Origin: Marinobacter vulgaris
GTDB taxonomy: Bacteria; Pseudomonadota; Gammaproteobacteria; Pseudomonadales; Oleiphilaceae
DNA length: 64,000 bases
Assembly: GCF_003344045.1 (NCBI RefSeq)
Contig: NZ_QFWX01000005.1
Span: 248,001-312,000, forward strand
Direction of reading: 5' to 3'
This document shows, piece by piece, positions 1-7,630 of this stretch. Positions within the stretch are counted from its first letter, which is position 1, and every line of letters begins with the position of its first letter. The notes beneath the pieces are model-generated. The model saw nothing but the letters and a program-made list of their open reading frames with translations. It had not been told where the DNA came from and searched no databases. The position numbers and the translations under genes were made by a program.

Positions 1-1
1 G

Positions 2-1651
2 CAAGGTGATGGTGCCGAGTCTTGGATAGCGGAATGGGCACCACACCTGTGCTTGCCGCAAGCCAGCCGGCCCGATTTTGTCATTAAAGAACGGCTGGAC
101 CGCCTGGCCCATGGCTCATGCCGGCGGCCGCACTCTTCCGCGGCCGATGGACTGGTGAGGCTGGACCAATCGCTGCAGGAGGTACAGAACGATATTGCGA
201 AGCGACCGGCACTGATGCTGATGACCGGTGACCAGATTTATGCCGATGATGTTGCCGGCCCAATGCTTCGGGCCATACATAGCCTGATCGATCGCCTCGG
301 CCTTTACGAGGAGGTACTCGCCGGGAGTTCAGTCACTGACAGCAAGGCATTGCGGGAGAACCCGGATACCTACTTTCACCGTGAAAAGCTGCTCCCCGAT
401 ATCCGCAGTAACGAGGCACTGTTAGAGCGTTTCTTTGGCGGTGTCAGAAAACCGGTATTTACCACCGCCAGTGCGCACAACCACCTCATCTCTCTGAACG
501 AGGTTCTGGCCATGTACCTGCTGGTGTGGTCGCCGGTGTGCTGGCGCCTGGTAACCATGGAGCAACCGGTCCTGTCCGCAGAAGACCAACAAACCTACCA
601 GCAACAACAAATCGACATTGATGACTTCGTGGCGGGCTTGCCCCGCGCATCTCGGGCGCTGGCGCATCTGCCCACTTACATGATTTTCGATGACCACGAT
701 GTCACGGACGACTGGAACCTGTCTGCGCTATGGGAAACCACAACCTACGAACACCCGTTCTCCCGCCGGATTGTGGGTAACGCGCTGATCGCCTACCTGC
801 TATGTCAGGGTTGGGGAAACAACCCCGATGCCTTCGTTGGCATCATGCCTGCTCTGCGGGAGCTGGCGGCATCGGCAGAGCAGGGCGCTGTGTTCGACGC
901 GGTGCTGCAGGACCAGTTGATCGATAACCTGCTGCAGTTTGAGCACTGGCACTACAACCTGCAGACGTCACCGCGCATTGTTGTGCTGGACACGCGTACC
1001 CGTCGCTGGCGCAGCGAGCTCAATCGCGCCAGGCCATCCGGTCTCCTTGACTGGGAAGCTCTGACCGAATTCCAGCAGGATATCATCGACGAAAAAGCCG
1101 TTATCGTGGTGTCTCCGGCGCCCATATTCGGTGTCAAACTCATTGAAGCCATCCAGGGTGTGTTCACTTTTTTCGGCAAACCACTGGTGGTAGACGCAGA
1201 AAACTGGATGGCCCACCGGGGTGCCGCCAGTGTGCTGCTGAACATCTTCCGTCATTCGCGAACCCCGGGAACCTTTGTGATCCTCTCAGGCGATGTTCAC
1301 TACTCTTTCGCCTACGACGTGCGCCTTCGCCACAGGCCGGATTGGCCCAGAATCTGGCAAATCACCAGCAGCGGCATCAAAAACGAGTTCCCCCACACCC
1401 TCATGGAGTGGCTAGACCGGATCAACCGCTGGCTCTACGCGCCCTGGTCGCCCCTGAACTGGTTTACCAAGCGCCGACGGATGCGGGTAACCCCCCGGGA
1501 ACCCGAAGGCCGTGATGCCGGCGAGCGACTGTGGAATAATGCTGGCATCGGCATCGTTGACCTGGACGAGGAAGGTACGCCAACAAACATCGAGCAACGG
1601 AATTCACGCTCCGGTGGAACACGATTTCTGAAGCCTGAATCGGAGAGTTAA
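2..1651 (+). CDS. PhoD-like alkaline phosphatase/phosphodiesterase, 5' truncated by window
   Basis: The frame is open to the left edge of the window, so the true start lies upstream; a TTG at 53 is only an internal candidate. The visible part carries the metallophosphatase signature of the PhoD family: a GSCR-type motif near the left end, MTGDQIYADD, FDDHDVTDDWN and LSGDVHYSFAYD, which supply the Asp, Asn and His metal ligands. The family hydrolyses phosphate mono- or diesters, usually outside the cytoplasm, but the missing N-terminus prevents checking for a signal peptide. The next gene encodes a PsiE-like protein 24 nt downstream, which fits a phosphate-related transcription unit. Family assignment is firm; the substrate is unknown. 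Confidence 0.85.
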   Translation, partial: QGDGAESWIAEWAPHLCLPQASRPDFVIKERLDRLAHGSCRRPHSSAADGLVRLDQSLQEVQNDIAKRPALMLMTGDQIYADDVAGPMLRAIHSLIDRLGLYEEVLAGSSVTDSKALRENPDTYFHREKLLPDIRSNEALLERFFGGVRKPVFTTASAHNHLISLNEVLAMYLLVWSPVCWRLVTMEQPVLSAEDQQTYQQQQIDIDDFVAGLPRASRALAHLPTYMIFDDHDVTDDWNLSALWETTTYEHPFSRRIVGNALIAYLLCQGWGNNPDAFVGIMPALRELAASAEQGAVFDAVLQDQLIDNLLQFEHWHYNLQTSPRIVVLDTRTRRWRSELNRARPSGLLDWEALTEFQQDIIDEKAVIVVSPAPIFGVKLIEAIQGVFTFFGKPLVVDAENWMAHRGAASVLLNIFRHSRTPGTFVILSGDVHYSFAYDVRLRHRPDWPRIWQITSSGIKNEFPHTLMEWLDRINRWLYAPWSPLNWFTKRRRMRVTPREPEGRDAGERLWNNAGIGIVDLDEEGTPTNIEQRNSRSGGTRFLKPESES

Positions 1652-1675
1652 CAGGCGGATTAATGGAGAAACTGA

Positions 1676-2191
1676 ATGGCCGATCACGATAAAGAAGTAA
1701 CGCCCGCCAAGTCACGACCGGAGAGCCGGCACGAACTGCACCAGGAACTCCCGGTTGATTTTCCTGATCCGTTCTTTCGCAGTCTCCACAGGATTATTCG
1801 CTTTGCGATCCGGGTGCTTGCAGTACTGATGGTCGCTGTCATTCTCTGGGGCGTTTGCGATGTTGTCTACATCATCTATGACAGACTGATTACACCCCCG
1901 TTCCTGCTGCTGAATATTAACGATATTTTCTACACTTTCGGTGCCTTTATGGCGGTGCTGATTGCGGTGGAAATCTTTATTAACATACGGCTTTACCTGG
2001 GCACCAATGTCTTCCCGGTGCAGCTGGTGGTTGCCACCGCCCTCATGGCCATCGCCCGTAAAGTCATCGTGCTGGATTTCGATACCCTGACACCCATGTA
2101 CCTGATCGGTATTGCCGCCACCACCTTGGCGCTGGGTATCACTTACTGGCTGCTTCGGCAGGGCAATCAGTATCACGACTGGGATGACTGA
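1676..2191 (+). CDS. PsiE-like phosphate-starvation-inducible membrane protein
   Basis: A 171-residue protein with a charged cytoplasmic N-terminus of about 45 residues followed by four hydrophobic segments. The stretch around residues 85-135 (NDIFYTFGAFMAVLIAVEIF, then a conserved LVVATALMAIARKVIVLD) matches the PsiE family. PsiE is induced by phosphate starvation in Escherichia coli, but its molecular function is not known. The ATG at 1676 is preceded by GGAGAAACTGA, a good ribosome binding site. It follows the PhoD-like phosphatase closely, so the two probably form one operon. It converges on the YebE-like gene, with 33 nt between the stops and no obvious terminator. Confidence 0.8.
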   Translation: MADHDKEVTPAKSRPESRHELHQELPVDFPDPFFRSLHRIIRFAIRVLAVLMVAVILWGVCDVVYIIYDRLITPPFLLLNINDIFYTFGAFMAVLIAVEIFINIRLYLGTNVFPVQLVVATALMAIARKVIVLDFDTLTPMYLIGIAATTLALGITYWLLRQGNQYHDWDD

Positions 2192-2224
2192 TTGCCCTTG
2201 TTGCGGGAGGTGTCTTTCTAAACG

Positions 2225-2953
2225 CTACACGCCTGCCGCAACGTGCACCTGTTGCTCCAGCTCCCTGGCAAGGGCTGGCTCCAGCCTCAGGGCATTTGCC
2301 AACTGGTCCAGCCACGCCCGTTCCATGGGATTCTGCTCGTCAATCATGACCGCACTGACGATATAGATTTCCCGGCTCGCCTGGGGAGAGTCTGCGGTTT
2401 TTGCCAGAGCATTGGCATCCAGTGGAGCATCGAATTGCTGCTGAATCCAGGTGTGCATTTCGTCGTCTGGCCCAAGTTTTTCGATCTCCTGGGTAAGCAG
2501 CGCGCGCTCATTGGCGTCCACGTGCCCATCGGCCCGTGCCGCCATGATCATGGCCTGGAGTATTTCCAGGCCCCGCTGTTCCTGGGCGCTGCCTTGTAGC
2601 TGTTCCAGTGGTTGGCCCTGCTGGGTGTTGTCGGGCACCTGACCGGCCGCTTGGGCCTGATAGTTCTGGTAGGCTTTCCACGCCAGCACACCAACGCCAG
2701 CCAGGGCACCGTATTTCAGAGCCTTTCCGCCCATTTTGCGGCCCCGCTTCGACCCGAGCATAAGGCCGACGGCCCCACCACCGAGCAAGCTTTTGACGTC
2801 GATGCCCCCTGAACCTCCACTTTTGGAACCGCCACCCTTGAATTGCGAGGCAAGCTCTCCAACCATGCGATTGACGTCGGTTCCCCCGCCAGAGCCGGCC
2901 TGGCCGCCGGAAGCCTGGCTCATCAACTGCTTGAGAATTGTCATAGCGTTCAT
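2225..2953 (-). CDS. DUF533 (YebE-like) inner-membrane protein with TerB-like domain
   Basis: This 242-residue protein has a Gly/Ser-rich N-terminal region (about residues 15-65), one hydrophobic segment around residues 75-95 (KALKYGALAGVGVLAWKAY), a Gln-rich linker, and a C-terminal helical domain (about 125-242) with an acidic D-x-D-x-N-x-x-E stretch (RADGHVDANE) typical of TerB/DjlA-like folds. That is the architecture of DUF533 proteins such as YebE. Members are linked to envelope stress regulons, but the activity is unknown. The start is supported by CAGGAG ahead of the ATG. It is transcribed alone and converges with the psiE-like gene. Confidence 0.8.
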   Translation of the reverse strand: MNAMTILKQLMSQASGGQAGSGGGTDVNRMVGELASQFKGGGSKSGGSGGIDVKSLLGGGAVGLMLGSKRGRKMGGKALKYGALAGVGVLAWKAYQNYQAQAAGQVPDNTQQGQPLEQLQGSAQEQRGLEILQAMIMAARADGHVDANERALLTQEIEKLGPDDEMHTWIQQQFDAPLDANALAKTADSPQASREIYIVSAVMIDEQNPMERAWLDQLANALRLEPALARELEQQVHVAAGV

Positions 2954-3170
2954 CTGTGCGCTCCTGGATTACGTCGGTGAATAAGCTTGGTTCTTGCTCG
3001 AAGCCCTTTTCGTATGCGCTGGTATGACCTCCTTCTTCCGTTTTGGTGCCCCGATGCGCGCAGGAGATTTCATACGGGACTGCCGGTAACGCTTGTCATC
3101 AGCAGCGGCGGCAGTGACACTATATTTTTACTGAAAACCTACGGATGACAAACCCATAAAGCGAGGTTCC

Positions 3171-3683
3171 ATGAAAACATTCAACGCGATGGTTGCCAAC
3201 GTGTTCCTGGGCGTCAGCCTCCTCTCAGGCGCGGTTTCCACTCCTGTAGTAGCCGACGAATTCGTCGCGGGCGAGATTACCATCAATAATCCCTGGAGCC
3301 GTCCAACACCGCCAGGCGCACCCATGGGCGTCGGCTATATGGCCATTACCAACAACGGCGACAGTGACGTGACCCTGACCAGTGCGGTCACGCCCAGGGC
3401 GAAAAGCGTCTCCATTCACGAGAGCACCATGAAAGACGGCATTATGAGCATGCGCTCCTTAACAGAGGGCCTGGCCATCCCGGCCGGTGAAACCGTGGAA
3501 CTCAAACCCCACAGTTACCACTTGATGCTGGAAAAGCTGGATGCGCCCCTCAAAGCAGGGGAGAGCGTACCGATGACCGTAAACTTCACGGGTACCGCCG
3601 CCATGACCATTGAACTGAGCGTCGAGCCGATGGATGGCGATATGCAAATGAACGAGCAGGGGATGGATCATTCCGGGCACTGA
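3171..3683 (+). CDS. Periplasmic copper chaperone, PCu(A)C family
   Basis: A 170-residue exported protein. Residues 1-29 form a signal peptide ending near VVADE. The mature domain contains the PCuAC copper(I) site: a His in SIHESTMKDGIMSM, followed ten residues later by Met, then H-L-M in SYHLML. The C-terminal tail is Met/His rich (MQMNEQGMDHSGH), a common second copper-binding region. PCuAC proteins deliver copper to the Cu(A) or Cu(B) centres of cytochrome oxidases in the periplasm. The ATG follows GCGAGGTTCC. No oxidase or Sco gene is adjacent here, so it appears to be a stand-alone unit. Confidence 0.88.
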   Translation: MKTFNAMVANVFLGVSLLSGAVSTPVVADEFVAGEITINNPWSRPTPPGAPMGVGYMAITNNGDSDVTLTSAVTPRAKSVSIHESTMKDGIMSMRSLTEGLAIPAGETVELKPHSYHLMLEKLDAPLKAGESVPMTVNFTGTAAMTIELSVEPMDGDMQMNEQGMDHSGH

Positions 3684-3773
3684 CGGCGTGCAGTTCCTCC
3701 ACTTCAGTGAATATGCATCAATAACTCCGCAAAAGGAGCAACAACAGAGTTTTAACCGGGAAATATTCTTTTT

Positions 3774-3983
3774 ATGGCAAATAAAGACTTTATTCTTCAA
3801 CGCATATTTGCTTATGCAGGGCGGGAGTTCGATCCCCTTGTTGATAAACAAGTGGTGGAGGTTTTGCGCTCAAAATTTGATATTCGCTTGCCACAGAGAT
3901 CAACCGTAAATCAATCTCTGACATCAGCGACAAGCGATCATGAAATCATACGCCTTATATTGCAGTATCGGACATTGGAGTAG
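3774..3983 (+). CDS. Small hypothetical protein (69 aa)
   Basis: Open frame of 69 codons from an ATG at 3774, rich in charged residues (FAYAGREFDPLVDKQVVEVL, then Lys/Arg-rich helices) and predicted soluble and mostly helical. I recognise no family. There is no clear ribosome binding site just upstream, only AT-rich sequence, so the call rests on coding-like composition and the lack of a competing gene in 3684-4100. Local base composition is more AT-rich than the neighbours, as it is for the next small gene, which could indicate acquired sequence. Confidence 0.4.
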   Translation: MANKDFILQRIFAYAGREFDPLVDKQVVEVLRSKFDIRLPQRSTVNQSLTSATSDHEIIRLILQYRTLE

Positions 3984-4100
3984 GGTTTGTACGCCAGTGA
4001 GAAGCTGATTTAATTAATCAATGCAACAATATTTTCCTGTTTCAGGCATAATGGCTTTCAGAATTTGGCGAGCACGCCAACATTTAACCGGGAAAACACA

Positions 4101-4262
4101 ATGAGCAAGAAACTTGTAAAAGATACCATCACTACTGCCACAATTGAGGAACAAACCGCTGCTTTTTTGAAGTCTGGCGGGTCTGTTGAGTACGTCGTCA
4201 AAGGCAAAAGTGGACACATCGTTTCCGCAGGTTCGAAGCAGATTAATCTGAAAAGTGGCTGA
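4101..4262 (+). CDS. Small hypothetical protein (53 aa)
   Basis: The start is placed at the ATG at 4101 (MSKKLVKDT), preceded by CCGGGAAAACACA, rather than at an in-frame ATG 36 nt upstream that lacks a ribosome binding site. The product is a small basic protein with the segment QTAAFLKSGGSVEYVVKGKS, which looks like a short helix-turn-strand unit. Similar FLxxGG segments occur in small gammaproteobacterial RNA-polymerase-associated or DNA-associated proteins, but the similarity is too short to assign a function. It lies in an AT-rich stretch between the copper chaperone and the DksA-like gene. Confidence 0.55.
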   Translation: MSKKLVKDTITTATIEEQTAAFLKSGGSVEYVVKGKSGHIVSAGSKQINLKSG

Positions 4263-4379
4263 GCAGTTGGGCAGCTGATATTGAATTAATCGACAAATTT
4301 ATCAGAACGGCATCCTCTGCCCTGCCGTGTTTTTGTGAGGCTTAAAAAAGACGGTTTCTTTAAATTTCCGCTGGTTTTG

Positions 4380-4400
4380 GTGGCAAGCTGATTTTGCCAC
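4380..4400. promoter_or_regulatory. 7-bp inverted repeat upstream of the DksA/TraR-like gene
   Basis: GTGGCAA (4380-4386) and TTGCCAC (4394-4400) form a perfect inverted repeat with a 7-nt spacer, 31 nt before the DksA-like start codon. It could be an operator for a dimeric regulator or a small hairpin in the leader. No regulator is identified. Confidence 0.35.
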
Positions 4401-4431
4401 TTTATGAATCATCCAGAGATTGGAGGATACT

Positions 4432-4698
4432 ATGGCAGGTGGTTGGTCACGGGATGGTGCGGTTCAGGATCAGATTGATGCGAGCGTCGAAGACGGCGTG
4501 CAGCGGGCACGAAGCCAACTGGCTGACGGGGTGAGCGCTGTCCGTTGTGAAGAGTGTGACTCTGCTATTCCAGAAGAGCGTCGCAAAGCGATTCCGGGAG
4601 TCCGGCTTTGCATTGCGTGTCAATCCGCTCATGAAAAACAGGAAACTTACACAAGCGGGTTCAACCGCCGTGGCAGCAAGGACAGCCAGCTCAGGTAG
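4432..4698 (+). CDS. DksA/TraR family C4-type zinc finger protein (YbiI-like)
   Basis: The 88-residue product carries a C4 zinc finger at Cys39, Cys42, Cys60 and Cys63 (CEECDSAIPEER... then RLCIACQ), the hallmark of DksA/TraR-type proteins. It lacks the long coiled coil of true DksA, so it is closer to small YbiI/TraR-like members. These can act in the RNA polymerase secondary channel, but many remain uncharacterised. The ATG at 4432 is used because TTGGAGGATACT sits directly before it; an in-frame TTG at 4420 lies inside that ribosome binding site. Confidence 0.8.
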   Translation: MAGGWSRDGAVQDQIDASVEDGVQRARSQLADGVSAVRCEECDSAIPEERRKAIPGVRLCIACQSAHEKQETYTSGFNRRGSKDSQLR

Positions 4699-4739
4699 CC
4701 TGCAGTAATGCATACCTCGAGCCCCGAAACGGTTGTGAC

Positions 4740-4907
4740 CTATGGATTCAGGGCGCCGCGGTGTCTTTTATAATGGCGTAAGCACGCTGAATCTCGCTCG
4801 AGCTCATCCCGTTTGGCGGCAATCAGGTCAAGCCGATCCTTGCCCCGATGGTCTGTCGCTCTTTTCCTGGGCTTTGCCCAGGGCATTTCGACGATTTCCT
4901 TATTCAT
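4740..4907 (-). CDS. Small hypothetical basic protein (55 aa)
   Basis: The start is fixed by a strong ribosome binding site (AAGGAGAACAAG then ATG) at 4907; the longer in-frame reading upstream is not needed. The product, beginning MNKEIVEMPWAKPRKRATDH, is highly charged with many Lys, Arg and Asp residues, and is probably a soluble helical protein. I recognise no family. It lies 131 nt downstream of the antiporter gene on the same strand. It may be the last gene of that unit or may be independent. Confidence 0.6.
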   Translation of the reverse strand: MNKEIVEMPWAKPRKRATDHRGKDRLDLIAAKRDELERDSACLRHYKRHRGALNP

Positions 4908-5038
4908 CTTGTTCTCCTTCGGCCCTGCCACTATCAAGTGTAATGGTAGGACGGATACCCAAAACGGCAAAATTTGGAGCCGTCTTGGAATAAGGATGCA
5001 GAGGAATCAAATGTTCGTCTGTGCGTTAACCGACAGTT

Positions 5039-6328
5039 TCACTTCTCGTTAAGTCGTCGCTCCCGCGTCTGCATGATGGGACTGGCGGTTATTCCATGCA
5101 CGAAAACCGACAGAACGACAGCAAAGGCACAGGTTGCCCAAAGCAATTCAGCTTGCAAGAACTTTCCCTCCTGCAGCCCGTAAGCAAGGTAGAACAGGCA
5201 GCCAATACCGCGAATACCGAAAAAGCTGGCGATAAGACGATCTCTGAACGAAAGCCATGGCGTACCCACCATCCCGATAAGCCCGGCCATAGGCCTGATA
5301 ACGAGCACCAGCAGAACCCCCAGCAAGGCGGCTTCCCATGTAAGGGGAGCAAGTAGGCCGCCTGCTATGGAGGCGCCCAGGGCGATCATAATGACCAGCA
5401 TAAGCAGTTGCTCTGACTGCTCGATAACGGTGTGTAAAGAAGTGTGAGCCTGGTGGGTTTTTTCGCCGTGTTTGATCGTCATGGCTCCAATGAAGACTGC
5501 CAGAAAGCCGTACCCGCCAACGACTTCAGTGATTCCGTATAGCAGCAATGTGGCAGCTAGCGCCCCGACGCCGGCCTGCATTCTCTGTGGCTCTGTATCG
5601 ACAGGCAGCCGCAGCAGAAGTCTTGCAAGTAGCCAGCCAACCGCCAGTCCTGCGCCAATTCCCATACCGATCTTGTAAACCACATCGATCAGCAGCCATT
5701 GCGTAATCCAGTTTGAAGGCGCCACTCCCTCCGTTAACATCAGCAAAGCAAGGTAGGTAAACGGAAACGCCAGCGAGTCGTTTAAACCGGCTTCGGACGT
5801 AAGAGTAAAGCGGAGTTCATCCTCCTTCTTCTCCGGGGCGGTTTCCTTGGGAGTCGAATCCTCTGGCTCTCCCACCTGCACGTCAGAGGCAAGCACCGGG
5901 TCCGTGGGGGCAAGCGAAGCGCCAAGCAGCAAGGCGGCGGCCGGGGTCAGGCTCAGCGCCCACCAGCCCATGAAGGCAACGCCGGCAATCGTTAACGGCA
6001 TGCATACCATCAGTAGTCGCCAGGTTGAGCTCCAGGTGCGCCAGTCAGGCATTCGGTCGATCTTCAGTCCCACGCCCATCAGAGAAATGATGACACCAAT
6101 TTCAGTCAGATGAACTGCCACGGCTTTATGCGCAAGAGGATCAGGGGGCGTGAGCCCCAGAGGGAGGGCAAAGGCAATATATCCCAGGGTGAGTGCGACT
6201 ATCGGGAAAGAGAAAGGGTAATGTTTGAAGCGGTGGAGCAGTGTCGCGAGCGCAAGCACTCCCAAGCCAATGACGACAATGGTTAGGTTGTAGCTGGAGA
6301 ATATTTTCAGGGTGCCCGTCAGTTCCAT
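5039..6328 (-). CDS. CPA1 family Na+(K+)/H+ antiporter
   Basis: A 429-residue polytopic membrane protein with about 12 hydrophobic segments. It has the monovalent cation/proton antiporter signatures: LAPTDPVLASDV near residue 140 and TSEAGLNDSLAFPF near residue 180, where the ND pair is characteristic of electroneutral CPA1 exchangers. A short charged loop rich in Glu and Lys (about residues 153-172) separates the two motifs. The likely job is pH or salt homeostasis at the inner membrane, suitable for a marine bacterium. The ATG follows GGGAGGCTGCAC. A divergent promoter region of about 250 nt separates it from the channel gene. Confidence 0.85.
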   Translation of the reverse strand: MELTGTLKIFSSYNLTIVVIGLGVLALATLLHRFKHYPFSFPIVALTLGYIAFALPLGLTPPDPLAHKAVAVHLTEIGVIISLMGVGLKIDRMPDWRTWSSTWRLLMVCMPLTIAGVAFMGWWALSLTPAAALLLGASLAPTDPVLASDVQVGEPEDSTPKETAPEKKEDELRFTLTSEAGLNDSLAFPFTYLALLMLTEGVAPSNWITQWLLIDVVYKIGMGIGAGLAVGWLLARLLLRLPVDTEPQRMQAGVGALAATLLLYGITEVVGGYGFLAVFIGAMTIKHGEKTHQAHTSLHTVIEQSEQLLMLVIMIALGASIAGGLLAPLTWEAALLGVLLVLVIRPMAGLIGMVGTPWLSFRDRLIASFFGIRGIGCLFYLAYGLQEGKFLQAELLWATCAFAVVLSVFVHGITASPIMQTRERRLNEK

Positions 6329-6577
6329 GTGCAGCCTCCCGCCCAGAGAAGAGTTAAGTTCCAGTCCGGATCTGGGGGCGCTTCTGCACTTTATGTCCCT
6401 AATGGCAAGATCCCGAATCCCTGCAATCCTATTTCTGAAATTCTACACCAACCCGCCAACCCGCTTAGTGGGTAACCGCACATACCCCGCTGCCAGCAAG
6501 CGCTAATCTTTCATTGAAGGTCGACTCTGGCGTGGTCAGAGGCTTGAAAAGTCATCCGGTGTCTCAGGAGAAATGCC

Positions 6578-7405
6578 TTGGAATCAACAGCTGAAGATCC
6601 TGGCATGAAATCGACGGTCCCGGAGGAGCTGAAGCGGGAGCGGTACGAGCTGCTCCGGCGCTTGGAGGGCTGGCTCGAAACGCCGATGCTGGCTCTCGCG
6701 TTCGTATGGTTGGTGTTGCTGATCCTGGAGCTGGTTCAGGGAGAGAACCGGCTGTTTTATTTTCTCGGCACGACTATCTGGATCGTTTTTATCATCGATT
6801 TTGCAGTGAAGATGATCCTGGCTCCGGACAAGCTCCTTTACCTCAAGGTTAACTGGCTGACCGCCATTGCCCTGTTGCTTCCTGCGCTACGGATTTTCCG
6901 CGTTTTCCGAGTGTTCCGGCTGCTGCGCATAGCCAGGGCGGGAAGAGGGCTGCGTTTGGTCCGCGTTGTCAGTTCGCTGAACCGGGGTATGAAGGCGCTG
7001 GGCGCAAGCCTGAGTCGACGGGGCTTCGGGTACGTGATCGCCCTCACGGTGCTCGTCACATTCGCCGGCGCGGCCGGGATGTATGCCTTCGAGAACGAGG
7101 CATCCGGAGGCCTGAATAGCTACGGTGAGTCACTGTGGTGGACTGCCATGATAATGGCAACGATGGGCTCGGAGTACTGGCCGCAGACGGCCGAGGGTCG
7201 TGTGCTTTGCGTCTTTCTGGCGCTCTACGCCTTCGGTGTCTTCGGGTACGTGACAGCGGCGCTTGCCACCTTTTTTGTCGGTCGGGACGCCGACAGTAAC
7301 GACGCCGAGGTGGCTGGCTCCCGACAACTGGCTGCGATCCGTGATGAGGTAAGCGCCTTACGGGTTGAAATCCGCGCGTTGTCGCAACAGCCGCCGGATT
7401 CGTAA
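6578..7405 (+). CDS. Six-TM voltage-gated ion channel with atypical selectivity filter
   Basis: A 275-residue protein with the plan of a voltage-gated channel. Six hydrophobic segments include an S4 helix at residues 103-130 with regularly spaced arginines (RIFRVFRVFRLLRIAR). A pore loop follows at about 184-206, and a cytosolic tail from 247 looks like a short coiled coil. The filter reads ATMGSEYWPQT instead of the K+ signature TVGYGD, so ion selectivity cannot be assumed. The start is a TTG at 6578 because CAGGAG sits 7 nt upstream; the ATG at 6605 lacks such a site. Probably a single-gene unit. Confidence 0.8.
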   Translation: MESTAEDPGMKSTVPEELKRERYELLRRLEGWLETPMLALAFVWLVLLILELVQGENRLFYFLGTTIWIVFIIDFAVKMILAPDKLLYLKVNWLTAIALLLPALRIFRVFRVFRLLRIARAGRGLRLVRVVSSLNRGMKALGASLSRRGFGYVIALTVLVTFAGAAGMYAFENEASGGLNSYGESLWWTAMIMATMGSEYWPQTAEGRVLCVFLALYAFGVFGYVTAALATFFVGRDADSNDAEVAGSRQLAAIRDEVSALRVEIRALSQQPPDS

Positions 7406-7558
7406 AACGTATTGCAGACCCGATTCCGGAAAAGCCTCGAACAACGGCACACAATCGATACGGCGGGTTGTGACAGAAATAAAACAGGAATACTTTGTAC
7501 TCATGGGAGTATCGACGTCGATGCCAATCAGAAAAGGGCCTATCAGGAGGGCTCAATA

Positions 7559-7630
7559 ATGAGCCAAAAAAAAGCAGATGACAGGACTTGTCGGGGGCCC
7601 CACTCGTGGCTCGGGTTTGCGAATGAATAA
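7559..7630 (+). CDS. Candidate 23-residue leader ORF overlapping the cheB start
   Basis: AGGAGG at 7545-7550 lies 8 nt before an ATG at 7559, the best ribosome binding site in this region. That ATG opens a 23-codon frame (MSQKKADDRTCRGPHSWLGF...) ending at TAA 7628-7630, which overlaps the probable cheB ATG at 7623. This could be a translationally coupled leader peptide. Alternatively, an eight-A run at 7566-7573 may allow slippage into the cheB frame, or may hide a sequence error that splits the cheB N-terminus. Its existence as a protein is not proven. Confidence 0.4.
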   Translation: MSQKKADDRTCRGPHSWLGFANE

